The notes under the pieces were generated by a model. It was not told the DNA's origin. It saw only the letters and a list, made by a program, of their open reading frames with translations, and did not search any database. The translations under genes were made by a program, and so were the position numbers. Source: Xiphophorus maculatus (taxonomy: Eukaryota > Chordata > Actinopteri > Cyprinodontiformes > Poeciliidae). Taken from it: 64,000 nt of DNA. Shown piece after piece: positions 11,068 to 29,286 of this stretch. Within the stretch, counting starts at the first letter, position 1; the number at the start of each line of letters is the position of its first letter. Location of the stretch: positions 3,188,572-3,252,571 of the forward strand of contig NC_036448.1 in assembly GCF_002775205.1 (NCBI RefSeq), written 5' to 3'.

Positions 11068-13230
11068 ATGGCGTCGCTTCTAACAGATCCATTGTTTGAG
11101 ACTTGTGGACGGGGTCCTCCGCCAATTAAAGATTATTATCACTTTTTTGTCACCAAGTCAGAAGTAAGTAACTACAGTGTACTGCACAGAAGAGCCTTTG
11201 TTTTCTTTTTTAAGTCGAAACGATTGCAATAGCTAGCATAAAGTGAACGTTAGCTAAACCTGCTGCAAGACAAACTTTCTCCAAGTTTTCCATCAGTTTT
11301 CTGCTCGTAAACAAAAAAAAAAAGCAGGTGCGTCTCAATGAATTAGAAGTCTTCAAAAAGTGAATTGCATTCAGTAATTTAATGTAAGAAAAACCTGTTC
11401 ATGCGAGGTTTCACAACGTACAGATAAACGGAAAGCATACGTTTCTGTTAATTTCAGTGATAATTGTTAACTACTGAAAAAAAAATAAACTTCAGCTTCT
11501 CTGAAAATTGAAATAGTTAGGTTACACAAATGACAAAAAAGACTTTAATCCCAGAATTATGACTTTTTATTTTTAATCAGAATTCTGAGATTTCTTTCAG
11601 TGACCTTTATCCTTTTCTGTAGGTTTTTATGTGGAAATGTGGACAGACCTTACTTTTTGTGCATGACTTTAGTTTTTATGTTCCATCATATGTCACAAAT
11701 GTCTAGATGAAGAAAAGGGGCTTCACTGATATTTAATAAAAAGAACTAGTCTGTGTGTTTTTTTTCCTCCCTCGTTTGAACTGGAGCTCCTTTTACTCTG
11801 ACTGTGTCCAGATAATATGGAGATGGTGGAAGATCTCCCCAAGAATGGTGGACAGACAAACCAAGCCTGGAGAGGTGAAGGAGTCTCTCAGTGACTTCTT
11901 GGAGGACGCTGATCTACAGAGTAAGGCAACTATATATCAAGATTTGTTAAAATAGAGTCAGAGGAAATAAATAAATGTTTTGTCATAACTGGAAAACAAA
12001 CAAAAGAGAAAAGGCAAAACTAGTCATGGAACAGTGGTTAGTAGAGTTGTCTCTGGGTGATTTCAAATTTCTAAAATTTGTGCTTCCTCTGCAAATAACA
12101 TCAATTTAGAGAGTATAAAAACTTGATTACATTTATGTTTTAATATTTTATGATCAAATCTATTCTTTACATTTGCTTTGTTTTTGGTATGGCAACATTT
12201 TTGTATCATGAGGAAATAAAAAACAATATCAAACATTTAGTAAAAGTAGCCAGAAAAACGATTATCACCGATACTGTGCGGAATCTTAACACAAAAATAC
12301 TTAAAGACCTTCTTCACTCCGCCTATCACACACTGCATGGTGAACTGGAGCTCCTGCCATCTGGTGAGAGATTAAGAGCCAAAAGCGAGAACGACTACAT
12401 GAAAACACTCCTTTATCACTGAGGACATTATTCAATTTAATTTAAAATGTGATTAGCAGAAAATGATCATTTGAGATTTATTTCCTATAAGACTTGCTGT
12501 TGTAGAATCATTGTGTCTGATTGTGTTTCATCTGGTTGCAATAGACTTTAAAAAAAAAAAAAGGTTTTGCTAATTGTGTCAAGCACTAAATACTATCAAG
12601 CACATAATCTGGAAAAAACAAACAAACTATGGCCTCCTCCTTCAGGAGAAGTCAGAGTGGTTTTTGGAGATCGTGTCTTGGAGTACACCAAGGCTTTGTG
12701 CGAAGGCCATTACAATTATCTTGATCGGCTGTCTGACTCCCTCCTCCTACGGATAATAAACTTTCTGGAGCTTGAGGATGTGGTTCAGCTTGCATGGACC
12801 TCACACAAGTTTCAGCAGGTGAGTTGCAGAAAAACACAAAATCTCTTAGGTAGAATATCCTCCTTTTACGACGCTGTATCCTACCGTGAAGTGTTTTTCC
12901 CTTCAGCTGTGCGAGTCAGAGGAGTTCTGGGAGCGGGCAATGCGTCGCCGCTGCTGCAGCATTTCTGACGAAGTGGCGTCTCTGGCGAAGGAAATAGGCT
13001 GGCGCACCGTTTTCTTCACCAACAAGTTACATCTGCAGAAGCTGCTCAGCCGCAGGAGGCAGACGACTGAGGAGCAACAGGAAGACCCCGGAACCGATGA
13101 GGTTGCACAGTCACAGGACTCTTCCTCTGGAAGCTCTAAGGAGGAAATTATCGCTGGTGCTGGAGCTGATCCAGACATTGACAACATCTCCGACCATAAT
13201 GCCACCTCTGGTTCAGAGGTTGGAGTATGA
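11068..13230 (+). CDS. fbxo36: F-box only protein 36
   Basis: Predicted substrate-receptor subunit of an SCF (SKP1-CUL1-F-box) ubiquitin ligase; family substrates are not well established. Exons are 11068-11163, 11812-11920, 12646-12818 and 12907-13230 (TGA), all GT-AG and in phase, giving 233 residues. The start gives MASLLTDPLFETCGRGPPPI, like the mammalian N-terminus. IIWRWWKISPR and RQTKPGEVKESLSDFLE follow, again as in FBXO36. The F-box spans about residues 94-138 (LDRLSDSLLL, ELEDVVQLAWTSHKF, then CESEEFWERAM). WRTVFFTNKLHLQKLLSRRR is the conserved end. After about residue 178 there is an extra, roughly 55-residue acidic, Ser/Gln-rich tail that is much longer than in mammals (about 188 residues total). 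A compact promoter precedes it; agfg1 lies upstream in the same direction. Confidence 0.94.
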
Positions 13231-13589
13231 GTCCATCAAACTCCTTTGCTGACCCCTTCAGGGACAACGTCAAGTTGTCTGAGGTTGAGAATTGCCTCAA
13301 AACGGGAAGTTGAGCAGGGGGCGGGAGGGAGCACAAAACCAATCTGACTGACTTAAACGTCATTAAAATTTCAGCTCAATTCTTATAGTTGTATTGCTAA
13401 CATGCGTGATTAAATATCTGCTTAGATTCAACTGAATCGTGTTTTTCTTGATTTTTCTACTTTACTTGTTTGATTGTATCTAAGTCACATAAGAGACTTA
13501 CTTTACAGTAGCAGGAATAATTTTAATGTTAATGTACATTGAAATTTACAATTTATAACTCAGAAGATGCAATTCATTCAATTTAAAAA

Positions 13590-14110
13590 ATATAGTAAGT
13601 GTGGCCTGTCATAGCAATTTTAGCTAAATTTAGCTATATACTGTTGTTTGCATATAGATGAAGTATGTTACTGGATGTCAATATGCTAGTTAGAGCCGTC
13701 ATGCTCATGATAGCATTTAAACTGTCATGAATGTGTATGAAATAACTAATTTTGATACATGCTACAGTATATACATCATTTTAGCTAACTGTGGCATTTG
13801 AGCTAAAGTTAGCTTATAAAGTTGTTGGCATAATAAATAGAGTATGTTACTATAGGGAAACATGCTAGCCATCATGCAAATAACACTTTAGCTAAAATTA
13901 GCATTTTGGTCAATTTTGATATAATTGCTAAACTTAACATATTGAATGGACTAAGTCCATGTTTGTCAACATAATAGTAATAGCCCATATAATATTGACA
14001 TCATTTCACCTGACTGTAGCATTTTTGCAAATTTTATCTCCCATATAAACTGTTTGTATACCAGAGGGAGTAGGTCACTCAGTATTTTAGCTAATTTTGG
14101 ACATTTTCAT
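13590..14110. repeat. Degenerate tandem repeat, unit about 180-230 bp
   Basis: At least three diverged units recur. Each has a TTTAGCTAA-like block, a TATAAACTGTTTG / TATACTGTTGTTTG block and an AGTATGTTAC (third unit AGTAGGTCAC) block, the last at about 13663, 13841 and 14070. Repeated 'CATGCTAG' and 'CATCATTT' words fall at matching offsets. It lies just 3' of fbxo36. Confidence 0.55.
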
Positions 14111-14689
14111 AGAACACAGTAAACACATACACAAAATGTCCTTTTTTTTAAGGTTTGACTCTCCAGTTTGAGGCCTGCAGAACCTTACTCCCCACCTGAA
14201 CTTGTGATTCGCGTCTTACCAATACAGACACTTTGGAAGGCCCCTTTTAGCTTTCTTCAGGAATGTTCTCATATTAAATGTGTCATAGTTAATAATTGCT
14301 TCTTGAGAATCAGATCTACAATTGTACAATACTGTCATCAACTATTCCATCCCTGTCAAACAATCTTCTCCAAAGTTGTCTTCAAAAGAAAATCATTCTG
14401 TAAGGATGCCAACATTTTTGGCCTTGTTTGTATTTAATACTTACATCATCTCCCTCCCTATCTGAACAGGAGACACATAAAGTAGGAGTGTTTATAGGAT
14501 TAATGGTGTCTAGGACTCAGAAGAAGCCCCCTAGGGGGCACAAGCAGCCAAAGCTAATGGACTGGTCTATTCTTAGCGTTCCCGCCTGCCTCCACTTTAT
14601 TTGGAAGAAATATAGTGTTTACAAACATGTAAGGGTTATTTATATTTTTGATCAGGTTCCAGTTTTCCTCTACACTGAAATAGTTAGTC

Positions 14690-15021
14690 TTACTATACTG
14701 AAAGAAAAGGGAAGAAACACTGGCAGATGATCAGTCTGTCCTCCATGTTTTTCTTGAGGCGTAAGAAGCTTCTTTGCTCCCCGTTTTGCAAACAGGCTTG
14801 TTCTCCAGCAGATTGTGAAGCACTGTGCATGTAGATACACTTGCACCCTCTTGCTGCCAGTACTGAGCAAGCTCTGCACCGGTGGCAACAGGACTCTGTT
14901 GCACAGCGCTGTGTAGCAGGTTTTCCTGGAGTTGTTGGAGACTCTTGGGGATCCTGAAGCCTTTTTTTTTGTAAACTGTGGGACAATAACATTCCCAGTC
15001 AGAGGGTGGTGCAGGACACAT
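14690..15021 (-). mobile_element. Tc1-like transposase N-terminal fossil
   Basis: The minus strand encodes KGFRIPKSLQQLQENLLHS, then VATGAELAQYWQQEGASVST and CTVLHNLLENKPVCKTGSKE. This fits the helix-turn-helix part of Tc1 transposases ('..TGAELA.EWQ..GVSVS..TVRRRL'). The DDE core is missing or displaced and the frame shifts. It is not a functional gene. Confidence 0.55.
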
Positions 15022-17231
15022 TTAAAAAGATGACATCTCAGAACATACACAGAAGAAGAAAAGAAATTGAATAGGAGACTGGCTGCTTAAAATCTTTTAA
15101 CAGTCTCCAGAATATAAAATCCTGAACTATCCCTTTAATTCGGCTCCCTGCTCCGCTGGGGATGTGTGCTGCCTCTCCATGTAGAGCTGTCTGGTGGGCT
15201 TAAGAGGATTGAGTGAAACGGTGTGAAGACTACATAACATCTTCTGAGGCACTAGCTCAGAGTGGTTCCCTCATCTTAACCGTTGCTAACAACCCTCCAC
15301 CAACCACCAAGCTAGGTTAATTACCCCAAGGTTAAAGCAGCAGGCGACTAGATAAGCATAAAAAACAACTGAAATAAAACATAAGAGGATCCTTTCTGGA
15401 AACAGTCCTGTGAACTTATCTGGCACAGATCTTTATTTTCAACCACTCTCTCCTGTGATCCGTTGCAACCAAGTGACTTGTGAAGGCACCAAGATCCAGT
15501 GGGAGAGTAACTGAGCAGCAGAAGTCGTGTGTGGGGTAAAAGTGAAACTTACGGAGGGATCTGTGAGCTTTCAGCTTACAGTTCTCTTCCCTCCCTGACC
15601 TAGAAACAGATCAAACTCATGGCCTCTTTTCATCCACTCAGGAGGCTTAAGGGCTTCACTGACACTATGATCCATTTACAAGTCCACACTGTCATGGCTG
15701 ACTCAATGACTTGGGCGCTGGCTCTCTTAGATCGAAATATTCTTAAGCTTTCTTTTAGCCAGTGAGAAATTACAAAGAAATAGCTAAAAACAAAAAAGGA
15801 AATGTTGGTATTATTTTCTTCAGTAAAGTGGTTTCATGAGGACCTTAAGTATAACAGATCCCTCTGACTGTTTTTAGAAGCTGGGTGATCTGTGAGGAGT
15901 CTTCCCAGGCCACTCGAGGGGGTCAAAAGTTCTTACATTGGTGGTTGTGGACAGCAAGCAAAGCCTTTGATCTTCTGCAGGACACTGACAGCTTGAGACT
16001 GTTTGAGACAGGATTAGCTAATATTATCTCAGGTTTATCGACCTGAATTGGCCCACACATTATAATAGACGAAGCGTTGGGATTGCCTGTAGAAACAGGA
16101 ATAAAATATTAATTGGCGTCTAAGGTTTACAATTAAAATTGTTTCAGAGATTTTAAAACGAGGTTCTATGAAAAGGTGATAAGCAGCTGATATGCAGTAG
16201 ATGGCCATCTTGGTGACTTATTAAATGGTCTAGAAGGTGGAAGCTAACGGCTAGTCCCAGAGCGGCCAAGGCCAAACAAAACACAGTAAAGTATTTTCCT
16301 TGAGTCCATTTCAAACTATAATTTAGCATTTTTTTGTATTGCCTTTGTAGTAATGGATTCTTCCTCACTGTGTGGCTTTTCAGTCCTTGTTCCTTTTTGA
16401 GATGATCAACTGGTCTCCTTCCTGAAGAATATCATAGCTGGACATTGCCATGGGCTTTATCCTTGTACATAACTGTTGTAACAGGTGAATGTGGCACCTT
16501 CACTGATCTTGAAATTGTACCTGCAGCTATTGAACCAAACTACATAGAAAAGCTGCTATTAGACTACTTTTATTGAATTTCACATGCAATAAAAACTGCT
16601 CTGTTCTACTTAATCTTTGTCCAAAATGATTAGGGCCCCAAGTAGCCACATGTGGCTCCAGAGCTGCAGTTTGCAGACCGTCAGTGCAGGAAAACATCTG
16701 GTTTTAGTCACATCTGTAACATCTCCTTGTTTCCACACCAGGATGTTGTTGGAGATTATCTCACTCAATATGGTCTTCGTTATGACAATAAAAACACAGT
16801 ATTATTAGAAATGTGTTGCAGATTTTTGTTCTTCCTTTTTCGGTGATCAAGAGATGGCCATTGATGAGTTAGAGTAAATATTGCCGGTGAGAGAGTGTTA
16901 GGGGAGATAGAAAAAAAAAAAAAAGGCAAGCAGATTAGAAGTGAGCTCACTGAGGTCCATGTTCTGGTGAGACAGGCAGGAGGGAAGCAACGATGCCCAA
17001 GATCTTTTCCCATTCCATCTGCGCACATGTAAATGATAACTTGTGATAACATGAGGTAATAACTACACAACATTCAATTCAATTTCGCAGTTGTCATGTT
17101 TTAAGTAAATGCAGATAGACATACTAGATTTATTTAAATTTATCCATGACATATGTCAAAAAAAAATGTTTCTGGTTGTTTCTTTCTTTTGATCTTACTG
17201 TGCACCTCACTGTTATCTTCATGGTCAACAG
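15022..17231. other. Intergenic sequence, repeats suspected, no gene identified
   Basis: No open frame resembles a known protein. CCTGAACTATCCCTTTAA at about 15121-15139 looks like one end of a TTAA-flanked fish MITE, but I did not find its partner. The block 16380-16620 has the look of an old interspersed repeat. The rest is unremarkable AT-rich sequence. Confidence 0.5.
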
Positions 17232-17347
17232 AATCCAAAGGACCACTGCTAGACTTTGAAAAATCAGGGACAGATATAGAGGTCTTCAAAGCCTCTTACG
17301 ACAGAGACGCTTACGATTCCCTTTCCGTGTACAGCATCCTTGAATAG
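17232..17347 (+). CDS. Orphan coding-like terminal exon, unidentified
   Basis: A strong pyrimidine tract and CAACAG acceptor (ending 17231) precede an open frame that ends in TAG at 17345-17347. The peptide includes SKGPLLDFEKSGTDIEV and FKASYDRDAYDSLSVYSILE. It is acidic, tyrosine-rich and has varied codon use, unlike random AT-rich frames. The same frame also opens at an ATG at 17153 with a hydrophobic stretch (CFFLLILLCTSLLSS), so a short signal-peptide-like protein is the alternative. I do not recognise it. It lies 240 bases before the grk7 start codon and could be the last exon of another gene, a grk7 5' leader sequence, or chance. Confidence 0.3.
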
Positions 17348-17586
17348 ACCACACAAATATCCTTAAGCCAAAATCCCTCCTTGGTATTTAATTCTAAATG
17401 AGTAATTACTGGGTGTGTCAGTGTGTCTTAGGTTTGCAGGTGTGCTGTGTGCAGGAGCTCATTTGCACGCTGGCTTTGGGAGAGAAGTGAACTCTCGCAT
17501 AGACGCACAAACTCCAAGTGGGCATCCTTGGGAAGCCACTGAAGAAGCCAGTCACGTAGGGGGACAGAACACATAGAACCGCCAAG

Positions 17587-22522
<4,936 letters not shown>

Positions 22523-23870
22523 GCGGGCTCACGTTAGGCTTCTGACACCTCAGTAATTTGCTTTCTCATGGACCATAGCATCGGTGTAAAAAGTGGATCA
22601 TGTTTCATGAGGGGTAAGGATTGGCATCTTTGCAGAGAGAAAGAGCTTGTAAGGATGCTGATGGCTTAGAGGTGGGCTGCTCCTGAAACAGAGCTCACAA
22701 AAGCATGAACAATGACATGATGATGTATTTTACACATCATTCCTGGTCCACAGCTTCTCTTAAAGACATGCGTATTAAAATCTGTAGACTTGCAACTACA
22801 TTGACCAAGAGTGACTGCTAGCAGTAAGTTGTTTTTTTTATCCACACAAGTGTTTGCAGTGAAACCGCAAAAGTAAACTGGTGTTTGCACGGGAATACAC
22901 TTGGAAACTGTTGTTACATGTACAACTGTAAAGATAGAAATGTAAAGTGTCTTCTAGTCTTTGAAATCCATCAGTCCTAATGGATTGTGGAATATCTGCG
23001 TTTATTTACGCTTCCATAACACCAGGGGGTTTCTACAGTCAGGAGTGGGGTTTTCTTCCACCACCGCATTCCACAGAGATATTTGTAGTATTCTTTTTTC
23101 GATATTATTTTAGACCACGTAGTTACAGCGAAACACAGCATTTACATCCGTCTGACTTCTTAGTTTTATACAAACTATAAAACGCGACTGTATGTGTTGT
23201 ACATAGAGTTGTGCAAGTATCTATGCACAGAAAAAGGAAGCTTTATGTAAGTAATTTCAAGTTTAGAATGATTTTAGAGAAATTAAATAATACCAAACGC
23301 CTCCCCGCTCTGAGTCTCTCCTGTGTTGGTGCTGTAACGTTCGACATAAGGACGGAGAGTGAAGCCCAGGGATGTTTTGGGACAGAAGAGTGCACAACTA
23401 GCAGATCATTTCTGCGTATGATGGAGGACAATTTAGAGGAGTTGGGCAATAAATTCCTGTACCAGGAGTTCCCTGTCCATGGCCCTGAAGCTCTGTGATC
23501 ATTCAGGGCTGTTTTTATTAGTCTAATGATTGTAAAAAAAAGAAAAAACTCAAGCTAGTCAGATATCGTAAATTATTGTATAGTTTATGTTGAGCTGAGT
23601 CTAGAGACTTTGAATAGGCCAGTTGTTCTTGTTGATTGTCTCAGGGTCTTTATTTGTTTTAAATGGGCAGATCTCAGGCAGAGTTGAGTTTTTACCATTT
23701 ATGTGAATATAATTCAAATGTGCAATCATGTTCCTGTACATATGAATGAAAGAAAATGAAGTAATGCGCTGTGTAAATTTGAAAGAAAGAAACAAACAAA
23801 CAAACAAAAACCTTTACGTTTGAATCAGCTGGAGGAAATTAAATATGTCTTTTGAAATCCGTGCTTCTGG
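22523..23870 (+). other. grk7: grk7 3' untranslated region (inferred)
   Basis: Non-coding sequence after the grk7 stop. AATAAA lies at 23448-23453. The block 23300-23500 is more GC-balanced than its surroundings and contains a chance 95-codon frame. The true transcript end is not visible from sequence alone. Confidence 0.45.
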
Positions 23871-26800
23871 TTTTCATGTGTTTTTGTCACCTGCTGCCAG
23901 CGTCAGAACAGCCCAGATTGTGGCGCGTTACGCTTTTCCCCGTCACTATATTTACACAGAGACGGTGCTGCTGAGGACTCAGGAGTGAATCCTAAAAATA
24001 TCCATTGCACTAATCCCCTCTAAAGATGCTGACTACAGCCAGGTCTTGGTTTCCACAAATTGGCAAGTTAAACTTTTAGCTGATTAGGTGATAACCCTTT
24101 TGCCATCTTAGTTTAAACCTGTTTCAAATCGCCTCAGGGTTCTGGGCAACTCAATGCTTCGGACATGTGCAAGGTGAAGATTTGCATACAGCATTTTTTT
24201 TTCCAAAGCGGTGAATAAATGCTTAAAGCAAGTATTTGACGCACTAGTTTGAATTTACCATGGATTTTCTCCAAACGAGGTTGAAATAATATACAGGTTG
24301 AAATTTAGACTCACACTAGTATTTGGTTAAATCTCCCTCAACAAGTTGCAGAGAAACAACCTGCTTTCTGGTCTAACAAGAATATTTGACCACAATTGGC
24401 AAGTTTGCTAGCCTGTCGAGAAATGACTGCTTCCAATGGTAGCTAGTCAATAACTAACGTTTGTCTGAGTATTTAATTCACTAGTTGTGTGCTGTGAAGC
24501 TTACCGGAAATGACCTGCGCTGTAAACAACCATCCTCCACTGTGAAGAGAGAAGTGTCCATCCTGACAAAGCGGCTGTTTATGTTGATTCAATATTTGGA
24601 GGTGTGGCCAACATGGACTGAACGGCTTTGTTCACTCCCTTCTCTGCCATTACTAAACTACAGGCAACTGACGTCATCATTCACGATTTCTCCATCTGTT
24701 CACTGATTGGCCAGGTTGAAATTCTACCGGAGGAATCAAAGTAAGTGGGAGAAACACCTACATTTGCATATAGGAAGGTAGCAGCCTCGCTGTCAGTTTC
24801 CTGGCACTTACACAGATTTTACGCCAGACTTTCGATAATTCTGAGGTTGGTGCCTGACCAAAAACTTAACCCTGTTTCATCATTTCTAAATACCAGTTTT
24901 TGATGTGTGTTTGGCACCACTGAGCTGTTGGAACATTCAGATGCATCAGTGTTTCAAACATCTAGCTGTTGATTGTAGTCAGAGAACTCAGAAGTTGTCC
25001 TCCTTCACTATGTCATGCAGTTTGTGTTATTAAAATGATTTATTAATTTATTGTCCTAACTCATATCATTCAAGTATCTTCAGAGAATCCTGGATGATGA
25101 CGCTGTGGGAAGAAAGGAGCAACAAGACTTGCAACAAATCTGAAGAGGCTTCTGACTGAAGACTGTTGCAGTCCAGCTCAATACCTGGGCAGCAGAGAGG
25201 ATATTCCACAATAATATGACTTGGCTTTAGCTTTAGCATCTCCACTTTAAATCGCTGTCTGGTTAGAACTTCCTCCTTCTAGCTTTGCTCTTTGGTCCTG
25301 CTCTGCATCCAGGCAATTTAATTCATCAGTTTAAATGTAATTTCTCTTTGGGATCAATAAAGCATTTCAAATTTATTTTTTGAATGCTCCCAAGCACACA
25401 TCAAAACTGCTTTTATGCTGGATAATGCAGGATAACTCCAAGCTTATAGAATAGCACTGACCTCCATCTTGTTGAAAATGTATGGTTTATGTCTGAAAGC
25501 CAGCTCTGCGGAGGGAAACCGATCAAATCAACCGAGTTCTGCCAGTTCCTGTAAGGTGAATGGATAATTATCCAGTCAGAATGGGGTCAGGAGATGGTTA
25601 TGAAAATTATGTGGATTTTCTACAAGTTGTTGAGGGACACATATCAGAATATTTGTGTGTGCATGTGGAAGGTTGACTTAAGTTCACCAAATAATTTGAT
25701 TCATTGAATTTGTTGTAATAATCTTATCAATCCAAAAGGAACGGCATCATTCAAAACCTTTAAGTTGATGATATTCGTTTTATTTTGCATGTTGGGAGAA
25801 GAAATTAATAAAAACTCAAAAGAAATATCATTTGCCTGTCAAAGCTGAAGATCAACACTTAAAAAGAAAACACCTAAATAAGGATATGTTAAAATGTTGA
25901 TACATTTTATTGGCCTCATTGAAACTTGAGATACCAAGTGGGAAAAGCTTTTATCTCCAACTTCAGCTGTTTACTGCTGTCCAAGTCAAGGACAGTAAGA
26001 GCTTAGGAGACGTTAAGGTGGATTCTTGCTGCAGCTAAAGCCCAGGAGATTATCTCACATTTAGCAGGAGCTGCTGCTGCTGTTGCTGCAGCTGAGAGTG
26101 AAGGACGGAGCTTCTGCAGCCTCATGGGTGATGGAGGTGATGAAGACTCAGAGCAGACAGAAGATCAGACTTATTTTACATCTGTTCCTGATGTTTTCTG
26201 GTCTCAGCTCCAAGTTCAGCCTCTGGTAGGGTTCCTTACCAGGCCCAACATGACCGTTCTATCTAAATTAGCTTAATGGAAACACATGAAAACAAAATAA
26301 ATAAAAATCACGTTTTAGATTGACCATCTTTGCGCTTGGGTGAGGTGGTTTTTCAGCTGCATTGAAACAGAAACTGCAACGGAAAACCATTTTTTCAAAT
26401 CACAAGAGTCACAAGATAAATAACCAGATGTTGCAGCTGTGCCTGCAGCAGGAGGTTAGGGTTCTACTAGACACAATCTTCAGATTTTTATTCTCATGCT
26501 GAGAACAACCTGTATAATCTTTTTACTCAAAATACATTAAAGTTTTTGATTGTGGCATATGAAAACAATCTCGCATGTCATGTTTATGGTTGTCTTCTGA
26601 AGAGGTCAGGGTTAGTTCATGTCCAACTTTGATAGAATTATGATGTGAAGAGTGTAGCTTCAGATTGTGCTCTGAAAATTGCATAAATGGTTTCTTTTTT
26701 TTTATCAGGATAATGATCCTTATCTCACCGACCATTTACCAGCAACGTTTATAGAAATAACATCACATTATTGAAGCAGTGATGGATTATTGCAAAACTA

Positions 26801-27890
26801 ACAAACGCCAGCCAAGGAAACAAGGCTTTGGCTGTAGATGAGCCTATCAAAGAATGCTGTTAAATAATATAGGTTTACATGTTAAATATTCATGATATTA
26901 CTCTTTAAATTGATATCAACTTTGTCTTACCCCTATCAACGCCAAGGTGGTGGTGTATGTCCAATGCTTTCCATTAATTTCTTGTCTGTCACTGCTTGGT
27001 CAGCAGAGTTTCTGGCGCCCCCATGTGGTCACAAAAATGTACTATAATAAAAATGAAAATATATTAGAAAAAACTCGTATTTATATCTATGAAAAAATCC
27101 GATCTGCAGTCCAATTACTTCCACCACCCAATTAATAATAACTTATCTGAAGATAAAAATTTCCTTTTCATTCCGTCTATTCATATCTCTATGGTAATCT
27201 TACGTGACGACCTTTTACACGTGCTTCATCATATAACACAGGGCTCTGGAAGTAAGAGAATTTTCAGAAGATTAGAAATAACTTACTAGAAATAATGATT
27301 ATGTTTGAAATCTTTCCAATCTCTCTTTGAGGAACCCAAGCACTCTGACAATCATACTATTATTAATAAAAAAAAGATACTTGGAAAAACTAAATATGAC
27401 TCAAAAAGAAAAGGGTGAGTTTATTTCTAAGTGGGGATATGCTGATCAGTCATAAGCAGACAGTATCTTACCTGATGTACTGCTTAAATCAGGCGAGTAC
27501 GTGATAAATAAAAAATAAAAAAAGCAGGTGTGTCTTTCAAATTAAAAATTGCTTTGTTATGTCAGTGAAAAAGTGAACAATATTCCTTAAACATAAAACA
27601 AAAATCCAACATTTGATTCTCCATCCTTTTCTTGTCAGTTTATTTGAGGAGGATGCTTGGCATTGTTTCTTAAAAAGAGAATTGGCTTCAATAAATGCCG
27701 ACAATATCCTAATAAGACGGAACACTGAAGTATTCGGGGTTATTATTGTCTACAGTGACATAAACGTTAAAGTAAATAAGTTAGCGTGCTAACATGCTTG
27801 ACTTTACAAAGTCAAAAACAAGCTAAAATGGACATGAAACAACAACAAAACACCACAGGAAACTATTAGGCTTTTTTTCTTCAAAATCAC
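23871..27890. other. Intergenic, between convergent grk7 and atp1b3 3' ends
   Basis: No recognisable gene. TTTCTCTTTGGGATCAATAAAG at about 25339-25361 resembles the 3' tail of a fish non-LTR element. The 25930-26270 block is relatively GC-rich with CTG/CAG runs and may be an old repeat. The rest is AT-rich. Confidence 0.45.
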
Positions 27891-29286
27891 AATTTATTTC
27901 ATCAGGTCTTAAGGCACCCTGAAGAGATGTTACAGGTTGTTCCTTTAAATACGGGTTCCTTTTAAGACTGTGTAAACATAGCTTTGAATAAGATAATCTT
28001 CTGTAAATCTTTGCTTAAATTATATTTCTTTACAGTGCACAGACATTATGTTTGGTGGCCAAATATACAGTGTGACTTAGGTAAATATGGTAGATATTGT
28101 GTGTGTTTGTGCATGTGTGTGTGTATATATATTTATATATATGTACATTAAAGAGTAATAGATCAGCAGACAATCAGATAAACAGGCTGAAGAAGAGAGT
28201 AAGCTAACAAACAATCTTTGAGACCCAGATAGATATACAGATCACGTAGAGATATACAGTACATATTGCAGTGAAGTTATTTCTCGCTATGCTCTTCCAG
28301 CTCCTCTCCGCCTCAAAACAGCAAACCCTCACCGTCCACACACACACACACACACCGCCGCCCCGGGCAACGCAGCTCGCCCAGTCCTGGAGGGACTCAC
28401 CCAATCGGCTGCAAGAGGTGGACAAACAGGAAGACAGGCAGACAGACGGATGGACAAACGGACAAACACACATGCAGACACACAAACAGACAGACGGACG
28501 GCACAAGACTGGTCTGCGGGTTGGTGCACCGCAAGACAAATTTCTACCTATAGTTCCCTAAATATGCTTAAGTTCACTATGTATTTATAGTTAAAAGGGC
28601 GTTTGGAATTGGCATTTCATATACAGGGATACATTGGCTATACTCGAGTATCAAGGTATGTCTTGATGAAGTCTTTTGAGATGAAAGATACGTTGGACAG
28701 GTTCTACTTTTTCAGCTCTACATACAGCAAGATCCCAAGTCCTCGCAACACCAGCAAGTGACGAGGTCCTTCACACAGATTCAGAGGTGGAAACACACTC
28801 ATCCTGACAGGAGCAAGGTCACAAATGAAAAGAAAGAAGTATCAGCAATTACACACAACAGCTCCAAATAGCTGGGCTCCAATGGCTATAGGTTATTAAA
28901 TCACATCAGCACTAAAAAAAAAGAAAAAATGGGATCTGAGCTGAGAAAAGGATGAACGGTGCAACAGGAAATGGAAAAGGATCTGGTTCAGAAACTTGTT
29001 CTGAGGAGATCAGCAAGAAATCAGATGGAAAGAAGGGTCAGGAAGGTCATCACAGCAACATCTGACACCAACCAGTTTCCTCTGTTGGAGGCCCAAACGT
29101 TTACCTGCGTCAAACATTGATACCATATCCAGAAAAGAAAGAAAGGAAAAAAATAATAATCTTTGTGACATATTTGACACTTCATTCCTTTTTTTTTTTT
29201 TTTTCATAATCGCAAATCCTTTTTGTAAATTCAGGGGCCGGCAAGGTGCGCTCCCCCGATCCGCTTCCGCCATTCCTTTCTGTTTT
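27891..29286 (-). other. atp1b3: atp1b3 3' untranslated region with microsatellites (inferred)
   Basis: This lies downstream of the atp1b3 stop on the minus strand. It carries a (GT)n/(TA)n run at about 28098-28145, a (CA)n run at about 28337-28356 and an ACAG/GACA-rich block at about 28430-28500. A T15 run lies near 29190. Plus-strand TTTATT near 27895 could be the minus-strand AATAAA. UTR extent is inferred. Confidence 0.4.

Noticed and set aside
23211-23498. 95-codon frame after grk7
   Set aside because: It lies in the likely 3' untranslated region with a polyadenylation signal inside it, and shows no family features.
28098-28500. CRISPR-like or array-like spacing in CA/GT and ACAG repeats
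   Set aside because: They are simple microsatellites in a vertebrate 3' flank, with no repeat-spacer structure.
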